Assembly: GCA_035363115.1 (NCBI GenBank)
Contig: DAOSEM010000010.1
Coordinates: 1-64,000, forward strand
From: Syntrophales bacterium
Lineage (GTDB): Bacteria; Desulfobacterota; Syntrophia; Syntrophales; PHBD01
Length of the DNA: 64,000 nucleotides
Reading direction: 5' to 3'
The notes beneath the pieces are model-generated. The model saw only the letters and a list, made by a program, of their open reading frames with translations, did no database searches and was not told the DNA's origin. Shown here one piece after another: positions 57,752-64,000 of the stretch (position 1 is the stretch's first letter; each line of letters starts with the position of its first letter). A program made the translations under genes and the position numbers.

Positions 57752-59089
57752 ATGAAACTGAACATCCGCCGCAAACTGCTGCTCGGCTATTTCGCCATGG
57801 CCCTCCTGACGGTCTTGGCGAGCCTCTACGCCGTACTCAGCCTGGGCCGGCTGAGCGACCTGGCCTACATGATCATCAGCGAGGATGTCCCGGTGGTGGA
57901 GACCGCCAAGAGCCTCTCGGAGACGCTCCTCGCCCAGGAGAGCGCCGAGAAAAAATACCTGATCCTCAAGGACCCGCAGCTGACGGAGATCTTCTGGAGC
58001 CTGAACCGGGAATTCAAGTCCGGCCTGGAGGCCATGGGCAAGAACCGCTCGAAGATCATCACGAAGCGGGTCTCCCTGATGGGACTTCTCCACCGGCAGT
58101 ACGGGGAGGTTTTCCGGCGGGAGATCGCCCTCGTCGAGGAGAACAAGGTCGACGAGGCCCGGGCGCTGTCCGAGCAGGAGGGAAAACCGCTGCTCGACCA
58201 GATCGCCTCCTCCCTGCGGGATTGCCAGAAATTCGGGGAACGGGACGTCGATTCCCGGATGAGCCTGATCAACGAACAGGGACTCCGGGCCTCGCGCATC
58301 ACCATCCTGCTCAGCCTGGTCAGCCTCCTGGGCGGGATGATCGTCGCCCTGTTCATTACGTACAACATATCGATTCCCCTCCGGAAACTCGAAAAGGCCA
58401 CGGGGGTGATCGCCGAGGGGAACTTCGATCCGGCCATCCGGATGGAGCGGGACGACGAGATCGGCTCCCTGGCCAAAGCCTTCGGGGTCATGACGGAGAG
58501 GTTGAAGGAGCTGGAGGCCCTGAATCTCGACGCCTCCCCCCTGACGGGTCTCCCGGGGAACCTGGCCATCGAGCGGGAACTGGAACGACGGCGGACGGAG
58601 GGAAAAATGTTTTCCCTCTGCCACGTGGATCTTGACAACTTCAAGCCTTTCGCGGACAAGTACGGATACGCTTGGGGCAGCGAGATCATCAAGGAGGTGG
58701 CCAAGATCCTGACGCAGCACCTGGACGCGGCGGGCGAGGAGGACGTCTTCGTCGCCCATATCGGCGGGGACGACTTTGTCGTTATCGCCGAGCCGGCTGC
58801 CGCCGAAGCGATGAGCCGGCAGCTCGTGGAGGAGTTCGAGAATCAGATCCATTCATTCTACAGCACCGAGGACCGCGAGCGCGGGTCCATCATGGGGAAA
58901 GACCGGAAGGGGCAGGCGCAGAAATTCCCCCTGATCACCGTGAGCGTGGCCATCGTTACGGACGACGGAAGCCGCTTCCCGAGCGCGCTGGCGATGGCGA
59001 AAAAGGCGGCGGAGCTCAAGGAATACGCCAAGACCCTGCCGGGAAGCAATTACGTGAAGCAGGAGACGTTGGGAAAGGCAATCGCATGA
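57752..59089 (+). CDS. Membrane sensor with HAMP and degenerate GGDEF domain
   Basis: 445 residues. A first membrane helix is at about 10-32. A helical periplasmic sensor (about 35-180) is followed by a second membrane helix (about 185-208, ITILLSLVSLLGGMIVALFI). HAMP lies at about 208-265 (YNISIPLRKLEKATGVIAEG). The GGDEF-like domain (about 270-430) has PLTGLPGNLAIERE, VDLDNFKPFADKYGYAWGSE and HIGGDDFVVI. The motif is GGDDF, and no RxxD inhibitory site precedes it. Diguanylate cyclase activity is uncertain. ATG 57752 gives a normal membrane N-terminus (MKLNIRRKLLLGYFAMALL). Its stop overlaps the start of the lipoprotein gene. Confidence 0.88.
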   Translation: MKLNIRRKLLLGYFAMALLTVLASLYAVLSLGRLSDLAYMIISEDVPVVETAKSLSETLLAQESAEKKYLILKDPQLTEIFWSLNREFKSGLEAMGKNRSKIITKRVSLMGLLHRQYGEVFRREIALVEENKVDEARALSEQEGKPLLDQIASSLRDCQKFGERDVDSRMSLINEQGLRASRITILLSLVSLLGGMIVALFITYNISIPLRKLEKATGVIAEGNFDPAIRMERDDEIGSLAKAFGVMTERLKELEALNLDASPLTGLPGNLAIERELERRRTEGKMFSLCHVDLDNFKPFADKYGYAWGSEIIKEVAKILTQHLDAAGEEDVFVAHIGGDDFVVIAEPAAAEAMSRQLVEEFENQIHSFYSTEDRERGSIMGKDRKGQAQKFPLITVSVAIVTDDGSRFPSALAMAKKAAELKEYAKTLPGSNYVKQETLGKAIA

Positions 59090-59598
59090 AACCGTGGATG
59101 CGGATCATGGCCGTCATTCTTCTGGTGCTGGGAATCGCCGCCTGCGCCCCGTCGAAAACAACGGTCGCCGACCGGGACGTTCCCAGACCTCCCGCCTCCG
59201 ACACGGAGCTGTTCGAGGCGGGACTCGCGGCCCTTGAGGCGGGTGGAAGCAAGGAAGTGCTGGCGAAGGCGAGAAACAGCTTCGCAGAGTTGACGGTGAC
59301 GTATCCCGAGAGCCGATGGGTGAGAGCCGCAGAGGCCTTGGTCCGCCTGCTGGACGAGCAGGAGCGCCTGATCGAGTCGATCCAGACGGGGGCCAAGACG
59401 GCCACGGAAGCGGCGGAGGGGGCCAGGCGCATCCAGCGGGAGAATGAGCAGCTCCGCAGGGAAATGAGCCAGATCCGGGAGCGCCTCCAGGCGGAACTGG
59501 CGACCCTGCAGCAAGAAAACGAGCAGTTGAGAAAAGATCTGAAACTCCTCAAGGAGCTGGAAATCCAGCTTCACCAGCGGAACCGGACCACGCGCTGA
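59086..59598 (+). CDS. Small lipoprotein with C-terminal coiled coil
   Basis: 170 residues. The lipoprotein signal ends at Cys20 (VLGIAAC). A TPR-like helical segment (TELFEAGLAALEAGG, ARNSFAELTVTYPES) leads to a heptad coiled coil from about 115 to 165 (RIQRENEQLRREMSQIRERL). ATG overlaps the preceding stop by four bases, so it is coupled to the HAMP-GGDDF sensor. It may act as its periplasmic or envelope partner (inference). No named family recognised. Confidence 0.75.
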   Translation: MKPWMRIMAVILLVLGIAACAPSKTTVADRDVPRPPASDTELFEAGLAALEAGGSKEVLAKARNSFAELTVTYPESRWVRAAEALVRLLDEQERLIESIQTGAKTATEAAEGARRIQRENEQLRREMSQIRERLQAELATLQQENEQLRKDLKLLKELEIQLHQRNRTTR

Positions 59599-59647
59599 AC
59601 GGCGCGGACCGGCCTTTCCGGCGCTTCTTGAATCCATCCTTCCTGTC

Positions 59648-59692
59648 ATCCCGCCGCCCGCCGGCAGTTTCGGGGCGGGGCGGTCGCGGGAT
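59648..59692. terminator. Hairpin between convergent lipoprotein and acylase genes
   Basis: ATCCCGC (59648-59654) pairs with GCGGGAT (59686-59692), and inner GC-rich bases extend the stem with interruptions. Without a clear T-run; placement between two stops suggests a shared terminator. Confidence 0.4.
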
Positions 59693-59715
59693 ATCCCTTC
59701 TTCGGCTTCGAATCC

Positions 59716-62136
59716 TCACTCCTGTTTTTCCGGGAGCAGGTGTTGGATCGTCCGGGCGTTTTCCCGGATTTTCCGGTCGCTGAACCACCAGGAGCGAACC
59801 TCTCCGTTCATGAAGGGTTCAACCTGGTCCTTGATGTGGGGGTCGAAGAGGCGGCCGGAAACGCCGCCGGGCAGAACGGCCAGGACCTTGTCGGGATCCC
59901 CCAGGTCCATGACCATGCGCAGGGACGCGGATAACGACACATCGTAGGAACGGTTGTAATCGTGGGCGGCACGGTTGAGGGTCTCCTGGGAGCCGCCCAT
60001 GGAGTGGGATCCGCCGCCCAGAATGGAAGCCGCAAACCCCTCGCGGCGAATCGGAGACACCAGGGTCAAGCGGTGCATGCGGCCCCATCGCCATCCCTCC
60101 GGATCTCCGCCGTACAGGGGGCCCAGCTCCCGGATCGCCTCCCGCCCGGCGCGGTGCAGGACGTCGTCCCTCGCTTCCCGGACGGCGGGCGTCGAGACGT
60201 CGTCGAACCAGGCGGACTCTCCGGCCAGGAACATCTTCTGGAGAGATTCCTGCCAGAAGTATGGATTGTCAGCCAGGAGCTCCGTGAGGGCCGGTCCCAG
60301 CTCGTCCTGGTAAGCGGCGAAGAAGAACCGGCGGTACACCGCCTGGAAGACGGCCGGCGCCGCCTGGTCCGGATCGTCGACAAAATCCCAGCGGCCGAGG
60401 ATGCGGCCCAGGGCTTTTGTGTCCTCGTGCCGGAGCAGGGCCTCCGACATGACGGGTGCAATCTTCCGGGCCATCAGGTTTACAGCATCCCTCTGGAAGC
60501 GCCAGTGGTCCGCCGCCGTCTTCTTCCCCGGGGCGTCCAGCAGCTCAATCAGCCGCCGGTAGCGGTAGGACGCCGACGCATGGGACGAGTAGTAGTGGGG
60601 ATAATCGCACGGAACCGCATGATGATTGCAGGTTCCTACCCAGCCTCTCGGCGGATTGTCCGCATGGGGCATCTTTTCGAAGGGAATCCAGCCGGTCCAG
60701 TCGTCGCGGCCGTCCGTGACTTTATGGGGAAGGAGTCCCTGTCCCCGGGCGCGGATGGGCAGGCGGCCCGTTGTCTGCCAGCCGATGTTCCCGTCCGTGT
60801 CGGCAAAGACGAAATTCAGCATGATGAGGGTCAGGCCGCGCAGGCTTTCCCTGATTTCCTGTACATTGCGGGCTTGAAGAAGGCGTTCGCTTCCAAGGGA
60901 GGCCGCCATCGTCTCGAAGGGCGACCAGCGCAGGCTCATGACGTGGTCCGCACCAAGGCCTTTCAGGACGCCGGAAACGACGGGACCCCGCTTTGTGAGG
61001 CGAATCGCGATTTTTTCCTCCCGGAAACCACCGGGGGTGGCCTTGTCCCTGATCTTCAGCGTCTCCGTGATCACCTCGAAGGGGAGGGAGTTCCCTCCCT
61101 CCAGGTAGCGGCCGGGGTCTGCCGGGTCGACCGTCTCGATGAACAGATCCTGGGCGTCGCCGTAGGAATTGGTGATTCCCAGGGCGATGCGGTCGGTCCG
61201 GCCGATGCCGAGTCCCGGCACGCCAGGGATGAAGGCGGCCACAATCCTGGAGGAGGGGAGGATCAGGCCGCAGGGATACCAGGGCCCCGGGAGGATCCGG
61301 GCATCGAGGTGCGGGTCGTTGGCGACCACCGGCCTGCCGCTTACGGAAAGGGCGGCTCCCGTTGCCCAGTTGTTGCTTCCGAGGCGCAATCCCGCGGCCT
61401 GGTCGGCCGGGAGGGCCATCAGCGTCCGGTCGGAGGCAAGATCGAGGTGGCGCCTTTCCGGAAGGGCGCCCCGCCCGATTCCGTTCGATGCCGGGCATTC
61501 CCTGACCTCGTCGGGATTGACGTTCAGGGGGAAAAGCTCCCGCGCCCGCTGGGGGCCCAATTTCTCGACCATCATCTGGGCGATGATTTCATCCTTGAGA
61601 TTCGCCGCCGAGCCCCAGCCCATGTAATAGGCAACGGCCAGGGAATCCTCGATGGTCCAGGGCTGCGGCCGGAGCCCCGCCAGCCTGAACTCCAACGGCC
61701 AGTCCTGTCTCCGCGCGATGAATGCGTTCACGCCGTCCAGGTAGGCCTGGAGGAAACGCGCCGTTTCGCCGCTCAGGATGGACACGTGCTTTCCGGCCTG
61801 CCGGCGGAAGCCGATGGTCCGCATGCGGATGTCCGCTTCCCGGCCCGCCGGACCCGCCAGCTCGGAGATGCGGCCGGAGGAGAGCAGGCGAAGCAACTCC
61901 ATCTGGAAGAGCCGGTCCTGGGCCGTTACGAAGCCCTGAGCCCGAAGCAGGTCGTGCTCATCGGCCGCGTAGAGGTACGCCATCCCTTTCTCGTCGCGGA
62001 CCACCTCCACCGGGGCCTTCAGCCCGGCCAGGCGGATCTCGCCGTCCCGCTGGAAGGAGTTGAGGCGGGCGCAGCCCGCGGCCAGGAGGATCGAGAGGGC
62101 CATTGCGACAAGGAGCCGGAGGTTCCATCTCTTCAT
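59716..62136 (-). CDS. Penicillin-acylase-family lipoprotein (N-terminal-nucleophile amidase)
   Basis: 806 residues from ATG 62136. The lipobox is ILLAAGC (Cys22). An alpha-chain region runs to about 250. A processing site follows before the catalytic serine in LRLGSNNWATG (Ser254), then VVANDPHLDAR. The beta chain (IMLNFVFADTDGNIGWQTTG, GNIGW) continues to the end (GGVSGRLFDPHIKDQVEPF). These enzymes cleave amide bonds, including beta-lactams and acyl-homoserine lactones. The substrate here is unknown, and outer-membrane lipid anchoring is unusual for the class. The longer start at 62217 would precede the signal peptide and is rejected. Confidence 0.88.
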   Translation of the reverse strand: MKRWNLRLLVAMALSILLAAGCARLNSFQRDGEIRLAGLKAPVEVVRDEKGMAYLYAADEHDLLRAQGFVTAQDRLFQMELLRLLSSGRISELAGPAGREADIRMRTIGFRRQAGKHVSILSGETARFLQAYLDGVNAFIARRQDWPLEFRLAGLRPQPWTIEDSLAVAYYMGWGSAANLKDEIIAQMMVEKLGPQRARELFPLNVNPDEVRECPASNGIGRGALPERRHLDLASDRTLMALPADQAAGLRLGSNNWATGAALSVSGRPVVANDPHLDARILPGPWYPCGLILPSSRIVAAFIPGVPGLGIGRTDRIALGITNSYGDAQDLFIETVDPADPGRYLEGGNSLPFEVITETLKIRDKATPGGFREEKIAIRLTKRGPVVSGVLKGLGADHVMSLRWSPFETMAASLGSERLLQARNVQEIRESLRGLTLIMLNFVFADTDGNIGWQTTGRLPIRARGQGLLPHKVTDGRDDWTGWIPFEKMPHADNPPRGWVGTCNHHAVPCDYPHYYSSHASASYRYRRLIELLDAPGKKTAADHWRFQRDAVNLMARKIAPVMSEALLRHEDTKALGRILGRWDFVDDPDQAAPAVFQAVYRRFFFAAYQDELGPALTELLADNPYFWQESLQKMFLAGESAWFDDVSTPAVREARDDVLHRAGREAIRELGPLYGGDPEGWRWGRMHRLTLVSPIRREGFAASILGGGSHSMGGSQETLNRAAHDYNRSYDVSLSASLRMVMDLGDPDKVLAVLPGGVSGRLFDPHIKDQVEPFMNGEVRSWWFSDRKIRENARTIQHLLPEKQE

Positions 62137-62215
62137 GAGGACATCCTGTCTGGGTGCATTCTTGGATTCGCCGGTATCGGAGGCCGGCACTGCGGCTGAA
62201 AACCCGTTGCGGGGC

Positions 62216-62232
62216 ATCCGGCCGTGCCGGAT
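62216..62232. other. Small perfect hairpin upstream of the acylase gene
   Basis: ATCCGGC (62216-62222) and GCCGGAT (62226-62232) surround CGT. It lies between thioredoxin stop and acylase start on the - strand; may be a weak terminator for thioredoxin. Confidence 0.35.
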
Positions 62233-62265
62233 TGCAGGGAAGGACGGTTTGAAGGCAGGACCCCG

Positions 62266-62856
62266 TCAGTTCGTCTGGATGGTCGCCAGGAGCTGCTCCT
62301 CGACGGCCTCTTTCGACTGGGCGCCCACCAGCCGCTGCACCACCACCCCGCCGCGGAAGAACAGGAGTGTCGGGATGCTCCGGATGGCGTACTGGGAGGC
62401 CGTGATCGGATTTTCGTCAACGTTAAGCTTGGCGATCTTCACCGCGCCGCCGTATTTGGCCGCCAGGTCCTCCATGACGGGCTCCATGGTCCGGCAGGGG
62501 CCGCACCAGGGGGCCCAGCAGTCCACCAGGACGGAGCAGGCTTCTCCCAGGACCTCCCGGGAAAAGTTCTGGTCGTTCACGTCGACGGGGAAGGCGGGGG
62601 CATGACAGATGATGAGGGGAGTCTTGCAGACGCCGCAGACGGGGCGGTCGTGAATCCGGTTTTCCGGCATGCGGTTCTTGGCGCCGCAGTGGAGGCACCG
62701 GATGATCATCTCATCCAGGGGGGAATGGCAGTTGCCGCAGGCGGGGCGGTCCTGCAGGCGGACCTTGGGGATGCGGTTCTTGACCCCGCAGTGGAGGCAC
62801 CGGACGATCATCTGCTCTTCCTGCTGTTTTCGTTCCTTCGGCATGACGCGCCTCAT
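62266..62856 (-). CDS. Thioredoxin with duplicated N-terminal zinc ribbons
   Basis: 196 residues. Residues 16-49 and 50-83 are two copies of a 34-residue zinc ribbon (RCLHCGVKNRIPK with CGNCHSPL; RCLHCGAKNRMPE with CGVCKTPL). A thioredoxin domain (about 88-196) follows with the WAPWCGPCRTMEPVM active site and the cis-proline SIPTLLFFRGG. Thioredoxin 2 (TrxC) has one such ribbon; the second appears to be a recent in-frame duplication of 102 bases. Cytoplasmic disulfide reductase. Start overlaps the YbaK-type gene stop (ATGA), so the two are coupled; a second ATG is at 62844. Confidence 0.92.
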   Translation of the reverse strand: MRRVMPKERKQQEEQMIVRCLHCGVKNRIPKVRLQDRPACGNCHSPLDEMIIRCLHCGAKNRMPENRIHDRPVCGVCKTPLIICHAPAFPVDVNDQNFSREVLGEACSVLVDCWAPWCGPCRTMEPVMEDLAAKYGGAVKIAKLNVDENPITASQYAIRSIPTLLFFRGGVVVQRLVGAQSKEAVEEQLLATIQTN

Positions 62857-63338
62857 TCAATGGCGACCTGCACCGTGACCGGGTGGAGAGCCCGGATCAG
62901 GTCGGCCGGAGACATCTCCGCCAGGATCCCCCGTCCCCCCGCGTTGATGAGGATCCTGGGCAGGCCCGCGATGCTCTCCTCCACGTATATCTTCAGCGGC
63001 TTCCTGGTCCCGAAGGGGGAGGTTCCCCCCACCTTGTAGCCGGTGTGCCGCTCCGCAACCTTCGGATCGCAGGGGGTGACGCTCTTGACTCCCAACTGCC
63101 GGGCGAAGGCCTTGGTGGAGACCTGCCGGTCCCCGTGCATCAGGACGATCAGCGGGGCGCCATGCTCGTCTTCCATGACGAGCGTCTTGATGATCTGGTG
63201 TTCGCTGACGCCCAGTTCCCGGGCGGAGACGCGGGTTCCGCCGTGCTCCTCGTAGCGGTAGGGACGAAGCTGAAAATCAATCCCTCGCTCCCTGAGGAAA
63301 CGGATCGCGGGGGTCGCCGGGATCTTGTCCTTGGACAT
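62853..63338 (-). CDS. YbaK/EbsC-type aminoacyl-tRNA deacylase
   Basis: 161 residues. YbaK-family motifs are PATPAIRFLRERGIDFQ, QIIKTLVMEDEHGAPLIVLM, the conserved lysine segment QVSTKAFARQLG, and GYKVGGTSPFGTRKPLKIYVEES. Family members hydrolyse Cys-tRNA(Pro) or other mischarged tRNAs. The exact specificity is not evident. It precedes and overlaps the thioredoxin gene, whose redox role may be unrelated. Confidence 0.9.
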   Translation of the reverse strand: MSKDKIPATPAIRFLRERGIDFQLRPYRYEEHGGTRVSARELGVSEHQIIKTLVMEDEHGAPLIVLMHGDRQVSTKAFARQLGVKSVTPCDPKVAERHTGYKVGGTSPFGTRKPLKIYVEESIAGLPRILINAGGRGILAEMSPADLIRALHPVTVQVAIE

Positions 63339-63416
63339 GTCCTCCTCGCCCGATGCGTTTTTCTGAAGATAATGAATCCGGCGGAAAAAGTAAAGGGATC
63401 GGACGGGTATCGCCGC

Positions 63417-64000
63417 TTATCCGGCGGAGGCGCGCGACGGGAAGGGTGGAAGGAACGGCAACAGGAGCCGGTCCGCCTTGGAAAAGGCCAAGCCGTTCAT
63501 CTCCTCGAACGTGACCCATCTCCGGTCAGGGCCTTCAGAAGGCGGTCTCCCGCCGCCCTGTCTCCGGCAGCGGAAGGCCGTCAGGCGGAGGCGGAAGTGT
63601 GAATAGACCGCGTTTACGGAGGCCAGCTCGTCAAGGACGCGGACAGCAAGCCCCGTCTCTTCCCTCATGGTCCGCCGGAGCCCAGCCGGGAGATCCTCGC
63701 CGGGCTGGAGGAAACCACCGGGGAGCTTCCACAGCCCGCCCAGGAATCCGTGAAGCGGCCGCCGGACGACGAGGAGACGACCGTCCCGGTTGCGGAGAAC
63801 GGCTGCAACGGCGGTCTCGAAAGGCAGGGGCTTTTTCGGGGAGTTCATGGGAATCTCTTCCTGGCGGCCCTGCCGGAAGGCCTCGCATTCGTCCGCCAGG
63901 GGGCATTCCCGACAGCGGGGCAGGGCGGGCGTGCAGATCCGGGAGCCCAGGTCCATCAGGGCCTGGTTGAAGGCCCCGGGGTCTTCCGGGGACACAAGCC
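63417..64000 (-). CDS. mutY: Adenine DNA glycosylase MutY, C-terminal part (cut by window edge)
   Basis: Only the 3' part is in the window. CTPALPRCRECPLADEC gives the C-x6-C-x2-C-x5-C [4Fe-4S] cluster of MutY/Nth, preceded by NQALMDLGSRIC. A NUDIX-like C-terminal domain follows (KLPGGFLQPGEDLPAGLRRTM, REETGL), which recognises 8-oxoguanine and is typical of MutY rather than Nth. It removes A opposite 8-oxoG. The glycosylase domain and start lie beyond 64000. Confidence 0.92.
   Translation of the reverse strand, partial: LVSPEDPGAFNQALMDLGSRICTPALPRCRECPLADECEAFRQGRQEEIPMNSPKKPLPFETAVAAVLRNRDGRLLVVRRPLHGFLGGLWKLPGGFLQPGEDLPAGLRRTMREETGLAVRVLDELASVNAVYSHFRLRLTAFRCRRQGGGRPPSEGPDRRWVTFEEMNGLAFSKADRLLLPFLPPFPSRASAG

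Noticed and set aside
59962..62199. 745-codon + strand open frame opposite the acylase gene
   Set aside because: Antisense shadow; the - strand frame has signal peptide and catalytic motifs.

Overview
The window is 64 kb of GC-rich (about 60% or more) bacterial chromosome carrying the replication-origin neighbourhood. The gene set suggests a strictly anaerobic, Gram-negative, probably syntrophic or fermentative member of the former Deltaproteobacteria (Desulfobacterota, Syntrophia-like). It has a tungsten-type aldehyde:ferredoxin oxidoreductase, many ferredoxin-like proteins, acyl-CoA metabolism, a sigma-54 enhancer-binding protein, Pal/CpoB lipoproteins and an N-type ATPase. This placement rests on gene content only. 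No rRNA, tRNA, CRISPR array, transposase or phage gene was seen.

Layout. (1) 75-11423, + strand: an apparent 11-gene operon. It has three paralogous cysteine-dense Fe-S proteins, a small ferredoxin, an acyl-CoA synthetase, an acyl-CoA dehydrogenase, an iron alcohol dehydrogenase, an SCP2 carrier, an unknown protein, a CooC-type ATPase and an aldehyde ferredoxin oxidoreductase. Together they could oxidise alcohol to aldehyde to acid to acyl-CoA to enoyl-CoA, or run in reverse. (2) 11503-13370: a small exported protein and a HerA-like ATPase. They are followed by a 0.7-kb nested inverted-repeat element (13428-14094) lying between convergent genes. (3) 14124-20756: a beta-helix membrane protein, glmM, mdh, gltX, pal, cpoB. 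(4) 20820-25793, - strand: TPR lipoprotein, divergent polysaccharide deacetylase, CtpA protease, TrmJ-like methyltransferase. (5) 25962-36115: rsmG-parA-parB-dnaA-dnaN-gyrB-gyrA, with DnaA boxes on both sides of dnaA (candidate oriC), followed by VTT protein-archease-RtcB to 38736.

(6) 38854-54655, - strand: a complete N-ATPase operon (atpDCQRBEFAG) with sodium-ligand residues in its c subunit. It is embedded in duplicated signalling genes: three RsbRD-N-like proteins, a triple-PAS protein, a PAS histidine kinase with a degenerate receiver, a sigma-54 response regulator and two cytidylate-kinase-like proteins. A near-consensus sigma-54 promoter with an upstream 9-bp tandem repeat sits between the regulator and the RsbRD/ATPase genes. 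I infer that the kinase-regulator pair controls the ATPase through sigma-54. This is the strongest candidate in the window for an undescribed regulatory system.

(7) 54772-64000: tandem-ACT protein and PaaK-type ligase, a nucleoside-recognition membrane protein, a HAMP-GGDDF protein with a coupled lipoprotein, a penicillin-acylase-family lipoprotein, a thioredoxin with duplicated zinc ribbon, a YbaK-type deacylase, and the 3' part of mutY cut by the window edge.
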